Assembly (NCBI GenBank): GCA_026389255.1
Contig: JAPLIF010000217.1
Location: 1-7,030, forward strand
Reading direction: 5' to 3'
DNA from: Cyanobacteriota bacterium
GTDB lineage: Bacteria > Cyanobacteriota > Cyanobacteriia > PCC-6307 > Cyanobiaceae
Length of the DNA stretch: 7,030 nt
The notes beneath the pieces were generated by a model. The model had not been told where the DNA came from. It searched no databases and worked only from the letters and a program-made list of their open reading frames with translations. Made by a program: the position numbers and the translations under genes. The number at the start of each line of letters is the position of its first letter. Positions within the stretch are counted from its first letter, which is position 1. Shown piece after piece: positions 1 through 5,512 of the stretch.

Positions 1-1
1 C

Positions 2-397
2 TTGGTGGTGAATCCAAGGGCCGAGGTGCTGATCGTGCGCACGACCAAATGGCGCGGCACCTGGGGCGTTCCCGGTGGCAAGCTCGATTGGGGTGAAAGC
101 CTGGAGGAGGCCCTGCTCAGGGAGTTTCGTGAGGAGGTGGCCCTGGATCTGGAGCAGGTGCGTTTCGCCCTGCTCCAGGAGGCGATTCTGGATGTCCAGT
201 TCCATGTTCCAGCCCATTTTGTCCTGGTTAATTATTATGCTTTTTCCGCCAGCAGCCTGGTGGTTCCCAATGAGGAAATTGTTGAGTGGGCCTGGGTTCC
301 ACCGCAACAGGCCCTCACTTATCCCCTTAATCATTTTACTGAACGGCTGGTGAGTGATTGTATCGAACGTGACATTGTGGCTGGTTATTGTTCATAA
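2..397 (+). CDS. Nudix hydrolase (5'-truncated by window edge)
   Basis: This is a Nudix-family hydrolase, which would cleave a nucleoside diphosphate linked to another moiety (substrate not readable from sequence). The Nudix box lies at residues 26-48 of the visible 131: G26, E32, then R40-E41-F42-R43-E44-E45, which supply the Mg-binding glutamates. The usual glycine near the end of the box is Ala47. The segment WGVPGGKLDWGES just before and within the box is typical of the family. The C-terminal part includes VEWAWVPPQQALTYPLN, the usual position of the last strand and helix. The frame is open to the left edge; codon 1 is TTG and no start signal is visible, so the real start probably lies outside the window. 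It ends in TAA and converges on folK with a 29-base gap. Family assignment is firm, substrate unknown. Confidence 0.88.
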   Translation: MVVNPRAEVLIVRTTKWRGTWGVPGGKLDWGESLEEALLREFREEVALDLEQVRFALLQEAILDVQFHVPAHFVLVNYYAFSASSLVVPNEEIVEWAWVPPQQALTYPLNHFTERLVSDCIERDIVAGYCS

Positions 398-405
398 CCA
401 CCTGG

Positions 406-431
406 CTTAGTTTTGATCATTAAAGTCTAAG
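406..431. terminator. Possible bidirectional terminator between convergent genes
   Basis: Inverted repeat CTTAG (406-410) / CTAAG (427-431) in the short AT-rich gap where the Nudix gene and folK converge. Inside it, TTTT (411-414) can pair with AAA (422-424), giving U-rich and A-rich flanks that could serve both directions. The right arm overlaps the folK stop codon. The stem is short and AT-rich, so this is weak. Confidence 0.25.
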
Positions 432-930
432 CAAGTCGCTCCAGAATTCCCCCCTCACCCAGTTGGCTGGCCAGCTCGCTGATCGTCTTACCGCTGGTGG
501 GTTCAATCCATTCGGGAGCGATTTCCGCCAGGGGCGTCAGCACAAAGGACCGCTCCGCCAAGCGCGGGTGGGGTACCTGCAGCCGTTCGGTGGCAATCAC
601 CTGGTTTCCGTACAGAATCAGATCCAGATCGAGACTGCGGGGCCCCCAGTGCTCCAGGCGGATGCGGCCGAAATCCTGTTCCGTGCTTAGCAGCAACTCC
701 AGCAAGGCAGCCGCCGTCAGATCGGTCTCCAGCAGGGCACAGCCGTTGAGAAAATCATCCTGGACAGGCCCGACCGGCACGGTGCGATACCAGCTGGAAT
801 GGCGGACCAGGCTGACCTGGGGGTGCTGATCGAGGGCCTTGAGGGCGTCCTTCAAGATCGAGGCCGAGTTGCCGATATTGCTGCCTAGGGCGATGGCAGC
901 CCGGCTGACGGCAACTGGGGTCGAGGCCAT
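427..930 (-). CDS. folK: 2-amino-4-hydroxy-6-hydroxymethyldihydropteridine pyrophosphokinase (HPPK)
   Basis: FolK transfers pyrophosphate from ATP to 6-hydroxymethyl-7,8-dihydropterin, the step before dihydropteroate synthase in cytosolic folate synthesis. From the ATG at 930 it is 167 residues, the usual length. Family motifs are in order: GSN at 16-18, FLN at 60-62, the stretch GRIRLEHWGPRSLDLDLI at 88-105 with the metal-binding pair D101 and D103, and PHPRLAERSFVLTPLAEIAP at 120-139. A longer frame starts at a TTG at 987, adding 19 residues rich in Pro, Ala and Gln with no family similarity. The ATG puts the GSN strand near the N-terminus, as in known enzymes, so I prefer it. No clear Shine-Dalgarno is visible at either start. 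It follows rdgB on the same strand by 82 bases, so co-transcription is likely. Confidence 0.93.
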   Translation of the reverse strand: MASTPVAVSRAAIALGSNIGNSASILKDALKALDQHPQVSLVRHSSWYRTVPVGPVQDDFLNGCALLETDLTAAALLELLLSTEQDFGRIRLEHWGPRSLDLDLILYGNQVIATERLQVPHPRLAERSFVLTPLAEIAPEWIEPTSGKTISELASQLGEGGILERLA

Positions 931-1012
931 GGGGACAGGGGCGGTGGGTCTGGCCCCATGCTGCGCTTTGGTTGGCCCTTGCCACAAGGACAGGGACCGA
1001 CAAGCGCTGTTC

Positions 1013-1591
1013 TCAATCCAAACCGAGCCAATGTCTTAACCCCGGCGCCATCTCGCGGGCGGCTTTACCCCGGCTCCCCAGGCGGGCCTTGAGATGGGGG
1101 GTCATCTCGGCGTAGGTGCAGCCCGCTTCCCGCACCCAGAAGATCGGGTCGTAGCCGCCCCCCTGGCCCCTGGGTTGGCTCAGAATCGTTCCATGGCAGA
1201 TGCCACAACCCTCTAGACGCGTTTGGCCCTGGGGATCGGCGAGGGCCATGGCACTGATGAACCGGCCACCGCGATAGGGGCAATCCCCCAGTTCGCCTAG
1301 CAGGCGGGCGATGCGCTGGGCATCCGTGGGGGCGTAGCGGGCTGAATACAGACCGGGGGCTCCGCCCAGTTCATCCACCTCCAGGCCAGAGTCATCCCCC
1401 AGGGCCCATTGGCCGGTGAGGCGGGCCACCGTTTCGGCCTTCAGGCGCGCGTTGGCGGCGTAGGTGGTGCCCGTCTCCTCGATCTCCAATCCGTCGGGTT
1501 GCTGGCGCACCTCCAGGTTGACCACCGCCAACATGGCAGCGATCTCAGCAACCTTGTGGTGATTGCCGCTGGCAACCACCAGCACGGGCAT
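1013..1591 (-). CDS. rdgB: XTP/dITP diphosphatase (RdgB/HAM1 family)
   Basis: This enzyme hydrolyses dITP, XTP and ITP to monophosphates, keeping deaminated purines out of DNA and RNA. From the ATG at 1591 it has 192 residues, normal for the family. Motifs: SGNHHK at 8-13 (triphosphate binding), E38, DDSGLEVD at 66-73 with the likely catalytic acid D67, GGAPGLYSARYA at 77-88, and GYDPIF at 146-151. The base-binding signature near the C-terminus, normally SHRGKA, reads GSRGKA at 172-177, so the histidine is missing. An in-frame ATG 12 codons upstream (1627) would add a Cys/His/Pro-containing tail; the inner start places the first strand directly before SGN and is preferred. The gene is divergent from the permease gene and probably heads a short operon with folK. 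A HAM1 gene next to csoS1 is a known arrangement in alpha-cyanobacteria. Confidence 0.92.
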   Translation of the reverse strand: MPVLVVASGNHHKVAEIAAMLAVVNLEVRQQPDGLEIEETGTTYAANARLKAETVARLTGQWALGDDSGLEVDELGGAPGLYSARYAPTDAQRIARLLGELGDCPYRGGRFISAMALADPQGQTRLEGCGICHGTILSQPRGQGGGYDPIFWVREAGCTYAEMTPHLKARLGSRGKAAREMAPGLRHWLGLD

Positions 1592-1678
1592 GGGGCGTGG
1601 GGACAAGCGGTGCTGGCAAACATCCATTCTCGAAATTCGTCACAGTTGGTCGCCGCTTCCGTCAACTTTGAGCGCCTC

Positions 1679-1708
1679 CTGACCTGGGGATGGGCCATGG
1701 CCTATAGC
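1679..1708 (+). promoter_or_regulatory. Weak candidate promoter for the permease-PII pair
   Basis: CTGACC (1679-1684) and TATAGC (1703-1708), each matching the sigma-70 consensus at four of six positions, are separated by 18 bases and lie 35 bases upstream of the permease ATG. The 152-base divergent region between rdgB and the permease gene must hold promoters for both strands. I found no convincing minus-strand promoter, and no clear LysR-type operator of the kind that controls other cyanobacterial bicarbonate transporters. Confidence 0.25.
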
Positions 1709-1729
1709 TTGCTCGCAGTTTCAAAAGCG

Positions 1730-1736
1730 AGGAGGT
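1730..1736 (+). promoter_or_regulatory. Strong Shine-Dalgarno of the permease gene, partly in a hairpin
   Basis: AGGAGGT lies 7 bases before the ATG at 1744 and is the best ribosome-binding site in the window, fixing that start. Its first two bases fall in the right arm of a small inverted repeat, CTCGC (1712-1716) / GCGAG (1727-1731), with a 10-base loop. The stem is only 5 bp, so any masking of the site would be modest. Confidence 0.65.
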
Positions 1737-1743
1737 CAACGGG

Positions 1744-2622
1744 ATGCAGTCAAGCCTTGTGCTTCAGAACCTGCTATCACCGCCGGTTTTGTTCTTCTTC
1801 CTGGGGGTGCTAGCCGTTCTTTTCAAGTCCGATTTGGAGATTCCCTCGCCCCTGCCCAAGCTTTTCTCGCTCTATTTGTTGTTAGCGATTGGCTTTAAAG
1901 GGGGCATCGAGCTCGCCCACAGCGGCCTTGGTTCGGCGGTGCTGCTGACGATTGGTGCCGCAATTTTCATGGCATTAGCGGTGCCTTTGCTCTGTTTCTT
2001 TGTCTTACGCCTCAAACTTGATTCGGCTAATGCGGCCGCGGTGGCCGCCTCCTATGGCTCAATCAGTGCCGTGACATTTATCACGGCTGAAAGTTTTTTG
2101 AACGTGTTGCATCTTGATTTTGATGGTTTCATGGTGGCTGCTCTGGCACTAATGGAGTCCCCCGCAATTGTTGTGGGTATCATCTTAGCTAAGCTTTATT
2201 CCGACAAAGGAGGCGATGCCGGAACGCTGCGTTGGCGCGAGATATTGCAGGAAGCCTTCCTCAATGGATCCGTCTTTTTGTTGATTGGCAGTCTCATTAT
2301 CGGTTGCCTTGTCGGCGCTTTCAGCACCGCGGGCGTCGAAAAAATGGCCCCATTCACTGAAAAACTTTTCTATGGAGCACTGTGCTTCTTTCTCCTTGAT
2401 ATGGGCCTTGTCGCGGCCCAGCGCCTTCAGGATCTACGCAAGGCCGGTTCTTTCCTAATCGGTTTCGCCATTTTGGCGCCCCTCGTCAACGCCATGCTGG
2501 GATTGGGAATCTCTCGCCTCCTGGGGTTACCCCAGGGGGACGCCCTGCTGTTTATGGTTCTTTGCGCCAGCGCTTCATTCCTGCCCACTGAAATTAATTT
2601 CTTTCATTCTTTTCCCCTATAA
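1744..2622 (+). CDS. sbtA: SbtA-family sodium-dependent bicarbonate permease, short type, C-terminus apparently truncated
   Basis: This is an integral membrane protein of the SbtA / DUF897 (Sbt_1) family, whose founding member imports bicarbonate with sodium across the cyanobacterial plasma membrane. The 292 residues are mostly hydrophobic segments, with family-like stretches: FKSDLEIP (27-34), LLLAIGFKGGIELA (45-58), YGSISAVTFITAESF (104-118), ALMESPAIVVG (135-145), a short charged loop around 151-168 where canonical SbtA has a much longer cytoplasmic insert, and GDALLFMVLCASAS (265-278). Recalled short-type relatives continue after CASAS with a conserved YIAVPAAMR-like segment and a last membrane helix, to about 320 residues. 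Here 14 unrelated residues follow (279-292), then TAA, suggesting a frameshift, deletion or sequence error. Third-position and T-rich codon use looks less GC-biased than the neighbouring cbbL. Transport of bicarbonate is inferred from family and context, not proven for this short type. Confidence 0.82.
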   Translation: MQSSLVLQNLLSPPVLFFFLGVLAVLFKSDLEIPSPLPKLFSLYLLLAIGFKGGIELAHSGLGSAVLLTIGAAIFMALAVPLLCFFVLRLKLDSANAAAVAASYGSISAVTFITAESFLNVLHLDFDGFMVAALALMESPAIVVGIILAKLYSDKGGDAGTLRWREILQEAFLNGSVFLLIGSLIIGCLVGAFSTAGVEKMAPFTEKLFYGALCFFLLDMGLVAAQRLQDLRKAGSFLIGFAILAPLVNAMLGLGISRLLGLPQGDALLFMVLCASASFLPTEINFFHSFPL

Positions 2623-2624
2623 AA

Positions 2625-2906
2625 ATGCAACGAATTGACTTTTTTGTCAGTGAACGCGAGGTGGATCGGGTCTGCAAAGCTCTCCGCGAGGCCGGCGCCC
2701 CTGGTTGGTCCGTCATGCGTCACGTCACTGGATCGGGTGAGGGGGGCGAGATCTCTGAGGCCATGGATTTCAGCGGGCTGGGGGCCAATGCCCACATTGT
2801 TGTTTTTTGTGAGGTCACCCAGTTGGAGACCCTGCGCCAGCTGGTTCAGCCGATTTTGCGGCGTTTCGGTGGCGTCGGCTTCATTTCGAGTGCCGAGCGT
2901 TTTTGA
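2625..2906 (+). CDS. Small PII-like (SbtB / CPII-type) regulator
   Basis: This 93-residue protein has the ferredoxin-like PII pattern: first strand MQRIDFFVS, helix at 10-24, a loop rich in Gly, Glu and Ser at about 35-57 (TGSGEGGEISEAMDFSGLG) matching the T-loop, strand HIVVFCE (57-63), a second helix, then GGVGFIS (82-88). It lacks the Tyr51 uridylylation context of GlnB and any C-terminal Cys-containing extension as found in canonical SbtB. Relatives beside SbtA or other carbon transporters bind adenine nucleotides and gate the transporter; carboxysome-linked CPII proteins bind ADP/AMP and bicarbonate. The ATG is 2 bases after the permease stop, and the bases before it (a T/C-rich run then AAAA) show no Shine-Dalgarno, so translation is probably coupled to the permease. 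Role in controlling the adjacent permease is inferred from this pairing. Confidence 0.85.
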   Translation: MQRIDFFVSEREVDRVCKALREAGAPGWSVMRHVTGSGEGGEISEAMDFSGLGANAHIVVFCEVTQLETLRQLVQPILRRFGGVGFISSAERF

Positions 2907-3093
2907 ATGATGTGCCCTCGGAAACCCTTTGGGCGCAAGCATTCCTTTCCCATCTATGGGTATTTCATAAGCCCAGCTTATTGGAAGTCCCCGTAACCGT
3001 GATGGCCAGTCCTGCCGAAATGGCTTGACGCGGGGCGATGTGGCGGAGCAGGGTTGCTCACGAACATTCCACCCCATCCTCCAGGAGCAGGTA
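2907..3093 (+). promoter_or_regulatory. Upstream region of the carboxysome operon
   Basis: This 187-base gap separates the PII-like gene from csoS1 and should hold the main promoter of the carboxysome operon. It contains a terminator-like hairpin at its start, then a perfect dyad CCCAT-CT-ATGGG (2949-2960) that could be an operator, followed by an AT-rich patch with CATAAG (2966-2971), a four-of-six match to a -10 box. No good -35 box pairs with it, so the promoter is not located. The csoS1 Shine-Dalgarno AGGAG (3083-3087) closes the region. Confidence 0.4.
2911..2937 (+). terminator. Hairpin after the PII-like gene, possible terminator
   Basis: TGTGCCC (2911-2917) pairs with GGGCGCA (2931-2937), 7 bp including one G-U, around a 13-base loop, starting 4 bases after the PII-like stop codon. 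The following bases (TTCCTTT a few bases on) are only moderately T-rich. It could end the permease-PII transcript before the carboxysome promoter. Confidence 0.35.
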
Positions 3094-3405
3094 ATGGCAA
3101 ACGAAACCATGGGCATTGCCCTCGGCATGATTGAAACCCGAGGTCTGGTCCCGGCCATTGAAGCCGCAGATGCCATGACCAAGGCCGCAGAAGTGCGCTT
3201 AATTGGTCGTGAATTTGTCGGTGGTGGCTACGTCACCGTTTTGGTCCGTGGCGAAACCGGTGCGGTGAACGCCGCCGTCCGCGCCGGTGCCGATGCCTGT
3301 GAGCGCGTTGGTGACGGCCTGGTGGCTGCCCACATCATCGCCCGCCCCCACCGTGAAGTTGAGCCTGCTCTGAACAGCAGCTTCGGCCTCGGTTCCAAGG
3401 ACTGA
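3094..3405 (+). CDS. csoS1: Alpha-carboxysome major shell hexamer protein CsoS1
   Basis: CsoS1 is a single-domain BMC protein that forms hexamers tiling the facets of the alpha-carboxysome shell; its pores pass bicarbonate and RuBP. The 103 residues match the family end to end: MANETMGIALGMIETRGLVP at the N-terminus, the edge lysine and TKAAEVRLIGRE at 29-40, the pore loop FVGGG at 41-45, RGETGAVNAAVRAGADACE at 52-70, and HIIARPHREVEPAL at 80-93. The frame is open 23 codons further up to a TTG at 3025, but AGGAG lies 6 bases before the ATG at 3094 and the conserved protein begins there. It is first in the operon with cbbL 62 bases downstream, the cyanobacterial order. The last ten residues (NSSFGLGSKD) are the variable tail. 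Confidence 0.97.
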   Translation: MANETMGIALGMIETRGLVPAIEAADAMTKAAEVRLIGREFVGGGYVTVLVRGETGAVNAAVRAGADACERVGDGLVAAHIIARPHREVEPALNSSFGLGSKD

Positions 3406-3442
3406 GTGGATAGGCGCTTGAGGCGCTGACCATCCTTTCCAC
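3406..3442 (+). promoter_or_regulatory. Weak stem-loop between csoS1 and cbbL
   Basis: GTGGA (3406-3410) can pair with TCCAC (3438-3442), enclosing GCGC (3414-3417) / GCGC (3423-3426) around a TTGAG loop. It begins directly after the csoS1 stop and ends before the cbbL Shine-Dalgarno GGAGA (3458-3462). It lacks a T-run, so if it acts, it would be in mRNA processing or stability. Confidence 0.35.
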
Positions 3443-3467
3443 CCCCACGAACCAACCGGAGACACCC

Positions 3468-4877
3468 ATGAGCAAGAAGTACGACGCAGGCGTCAAGGAG
3501 TACCGCGACACGTATTGGACTCCCGACTACGTCCCCCTCGACACCGACCTGCTGGCCTGCTTCAAATGCACCGGCCAGGAAGGTGTTCCCCGTGAAGAAG
3601 TGGCCGCCGCCGTGGCTGCCGAATCTTCTACCGGCACCTGGTCGACAGTTTGGTCTGAACTTCTGACCGACCTCGACTTCTACAAAGGCCGTTGCTATCG
3701 CATTGAAGACGTCCCTGGTGACAAGGAAGCCTTCTATGCCTTCATCGCCTATCCCCTCGACCTGTTCGAAGAAGGTTCGATCACCAACGTTCTCACCTCT
3801 TTGGTGGGCAATGTGTTCGGCTTCAAGGCCCTGCGCCACCTGCGCCTGGAAGACATCCGCTTCCCGATGGCCTTCATCAAGACCTGCATGGGTCCCCCGA
3901 ACGGCATCGTCGTTGAACGGGATCGCATGAACAAGTACGGCCGTCCCCTGTTGGGCTGCACCATCAAGCCCAAGCTTGGTCTTTCCGGCAAGAACTATGG
4001 CCGGGTGGTGTACGAATGCCTGCGGGGCGGTTTGGACTTCACCAAGGACGACGAGAACATCAACTCCCAGCCTTTCCAGCGCTGGCAGAACCGTTTCGAG
4101 TTCGTCGCTGAAGCCGTGCAGCTAGCCCAGGAAGAAACCGGCGAGAAGAAGGGGCACTACCTCAACTGCACCGCCGCCACTCCCGAAGAAATGTATGAGC
4201 GCGCCGAGTTCGCTAAGGAACTGGGCCAGCCCATCATCATGCACGACTACATCACCGGTGGCTTTACGGCCAATACCGGACTGGCGAAGTGGTGCCGTAA
4301 AAACGGCATGCTGCTCCACATTCACCGCGCCATGCACGCGGTAATCGACCGCCATCCCAAGCACGGCATCCACTTCCGGGTGCTGGCCAAGTGCCTGCGC
4401 CTCTCCGGTGGTGACCAGCTGCACACCGGCACCGTGGTCGGAAAACTCGAGGGCGATCGTCAAACCACCCTCGGTTATATCGACCAGCTGCGCGAATCCT
4501 TCGTGCCCGAAGACCGCACCCGCGGTAACTTCTTCGATCAGGACTGGGGTTCCATGGGCGGCGTCTTCGCCGTTGCCTCCGGTGGTATCCACGTTTGGCA
4601 CATGCCGGCCCTTGTCGCCATCTTTGGCGATGATTCCGTGCTGCAATTCGGTGGTGGTACCCATGGCCACCCCTGGGGTTCGGCCGCTGGTGCCGCCGCC
4701 AACCGGGTGGCCCTCGAAGCCTGCGTCAAGGCCCGCAACGCCGGACGTGAGATCGAGAAGGAAGGGCGCGACATCCTCACCGAGGCCGCCAAGCACAGCC
4801 CCGAGCTGGCGATTGCCCTGGAAACCTGGAAGGAAATCAAGTTCGAGTTCGACACTGTCGACAAACTCGACGTTTAG
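3468..4877 (+). CDS. cbbL: Ribulose-1,5-bisphosphate carboxylase/oxygenase large subunit, form IA
   Basis: This is the catalytic subunit of Rubisco, fixing CO2 onto RuBP inside the carboxysome; it forms L8S8 with CbbS. Length is 469 residues, normal for form IA. With a constant offset of 8 from spinach numbering, the active-site residues are all present: E52, T57 and N115; K167 and K169 in TIKPK; the carbamylated K193 with metal ligands D195 and E196 in FTKDDE; H286 and R287 in HIHRAMH; loop-6 K326 in [11 protein letters not shown]371; and G395-G396. The start has GGAGA about 6 bases upstream. Close resemblance to alpha-cyanobacterial and proteobacterial CbbL rather than form IB RbcL fits CsoS2 in the same operon and the known ancient transfer of form IA Rubisco with alpha-carboxysomes into this lineage. 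Often named rbcL in cyanobacterial genomes. Confidence 0.98.
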   Translation: MSKKYDAGVKEYRDTYWTPDYVPLDTDLLACFKCTGQEGVPREEVAAAVAAESSTGTWSTVWSELLTDLDFYKGRCYRIEDVPGDKEAFYAFIAYPLDLFEEGSITNVLTSLVGNVFGFKALRHLRLEDIRFPMAFIKTCMGPPNGIVVERDRMNKYGRPLLGCTIKPKLGLSGKNYGRVVYECLRGGLDFTKDDENINSQPFQRWQNRFEFVAEAVQLAQEETGEKKGHYLNCTAATPEEMYERAEFAKELGQPIIMHDYITGGFTANTGLAKWCRKNGMLLHIHRAMHAVIDRHPKHGIHFRVLAKCLRLSGGDQLHTGTVVGKLEGDRQTTLGYIDQLRESFVPEDRTRGNFFDQDWGSMGGVFAVASGGIHVWHMPALVAIFGDDSVLQFGGGTHGHPWGSAAGAAANRVALEACVKARNAGREIEKEGRDILTEAAKHSPELAIALETWKEIKFEFDTVDKLDV

Positions 4878-4887
4878 TCCCCAGGAC

Positions 4888-4927
4888 CCGGTGCAGCGCC
4901 ATGGTTATTCCCCTAGCACTGCACCGG
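4888..4927 (+). promoter_or_regulatory. Intercistronic hairpin 1 between cbbL and cbbS
   Basis: A perfect 9-bp inverted repeat, CCGGTGCAG (4888-4896) and CTGCACCGG (4919-4927), with a 22-base loop, starts 10 bases after the cbbL stop. No T-run follows, so it is more likely to protect the upstream cbbL message from 3' exonucleases than to terminate. Confidence 0.6.
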
Positions 4928-4939
4928 AATCATTCGTGA

Positions 4940-4965
4940 GGTGATCGGATCCTGGATCCGTCACC
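4940..4965 (+). promoter_or_regulatory. Intercistronic hairpin 2 between cbbL and cbbS
   Basis: GGTGA (4940-4944), a bulged T, then CGGAT (4946-4950) pair with ATCCG (4956-4960) and TCACC (4961-4965): 10 bp with one bulge and a 5-base loop. It sits 12 bases after hairpin 1 and is also without a T-run. Confidence 0.6.
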
Positions 4966-5023
4966 AACACTTTCAAGGATTTAGCGCTTCCGCGTCGACC
5001 CCATCCCTTCACCAAGGAACCCC

Positions 5024-5365
5024 ATGCCCTTCATGAGCACCGTGGGTGACTATCAAACAGTCGCCACCCTGGAGACCTTCGGCTTCTTACCGCCGTTCAC
5101 CCAGGACGAGATCTACGATCAAATCGCTTACATCATCGCCCAGGGTTGGAGCCCCCTGATCGAGCACGTTCACCCCAGTCGCTCCATGGCCACCTACTGG
5201 TCCTATTGGAAGCTTCCTTTCTTCGGAGAGAAGGATCTTGGGGTGATTGTCAGTGAGCTTGAGGCTTGCCATCGCGCCTACCCTGACCACCACGTTCGTC
5301 TGGTGGGCTACGACGCCTATACCCAAAGCCAGGGTTCCTGCTTCGTTGTCTTCGAAGGCCGCTGA
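5024..5365 (+). CDS. cbbS: Ribulose-1,5-bisphosphate carboxylase/oxygenase small subunit, form IA
   Basis: The small subunit caps the Rubisco L8 core and stabilises the holoenzyme; with CbbL it also contributes to the site that binds CsoS2 N-repeats. Its 113 residues match the carboxysomal form IA family throughout: YQTVATLETFGFLPP at 10-24, the helix TQDEIYDQIAYIIAQGWSP at 26-44, SMATYWSYWKLPFFGEKD at 54-71, the helix VIVSELEACHRAYP at 74-87, and VRLVGYDAYTQSQGSCFVVF at 91-110. AAGGA (5014-5018) lies 5 bases before the ATG at 5024; a second ATG at codon 4 is too close to that site. The gap from cbbL is 146 bases, long for an operon, and holds two hairpins. Often named rbcS. Confidence 0.97.
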   Translation: MPFMSTVGDYQTVATLETFGFLPPFTQDEIYDQIAYIIAQGWSPLIEHVHPSRSMATYWSYWKLPFFGEKDLGVIVSELEACHRAYPDHHVRLVGYDAYTQSQGSCFVVFEGR

Positions 5366-5382
5366 TTGCGACGTTCGTAAGG

Positions 5383-5402
5383 AATCACACTTTGGTGTGA
5401 TT
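5383..5402 (+). terminator. Hairpin after cbbS, possible attenuator
   Basis: AATCACAC (5383-5390) pairs perfectly with GTGTGATT (5395-5402) around a TTTG loop, followed by TGTTTAG. It begins 17 bases after the cbbS stop. Stem plus short T-rich tail resembles an intrinsic terminator, but csoS2 follows on the same strand, so partial read-through is expected. Confidence 0.5.
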
Positions 5403-5424
5403 TGTTTAGCAGCTACGCCCTATT

Positions 5425-5455
5425 CCGGCTGATTTCCCTAGGGGATTTCAGCCGG
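5425..5455 (+). terminator. Second hairpin before csoS2, possible partial terminator
   Basis: CCGGCTGA (5425-5432) pairs with TCAGCCGG (5448-5455). Inside, two T-T mismatches are followed by TCCC / GGGA (5435-5438 / 5442-5445). The sequence after it is CTCTTTCC. The GC-rich base and T-containing tail are terminator-like, and it lies 57 bases before csoS2. Confidence 0.5.
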
Positions 5456-5512
5456 CTCTTTCCAGGCAAGCTGTTTCAAGATTTTGTTATTTCCCTCATT
5501 TTCCGGGCGGAC

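Noticed and set aside
931..987. Upstream TTG start for folK
   Set aside because: It adds 19 residues without family similarity; the ATG at 930 gives a normal-length enzyme.
3025..3053. TTGACG as a -35 box for the carboxysome operon
   Set aside because: The bases 16-18 positions downstream are GC-rich (GCAGGG) with no -10-like sequence.
3025..3093. Upstream TTG start for csoS1
   Set aside because: The ATG at 3094 has AGGAG at proper spacing and begins exactly at the conserved protein N-terminus.
2604..3182. Minus-strand open frame over the PII-like gene and the csoS1 leader
   Set aside because: It covers a well-supported PII-like gene antisense, has no recognisable domain and no ribosome-binding site that I can see.
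3228..3839. Minus-strand open frame spanning csoS1 and cbbL
   Set aside because: It crosses the boundary of two well-supported genes on the other strand and resembles nothing known.
4122..4796. Minus-strand open frame (224 codons) opposite cbbL
   Set aside because: cbbL is unambiguous here and the antisense translation shows no family motifs; high GC leaves few stops.
4888..4965. Intrinsic terminator ending the transcript after cbbL
   Set aside because: Neither hairpin is followed by a T-run and cbbS must be expressed with cbbL, so a stability or processing role fits better.
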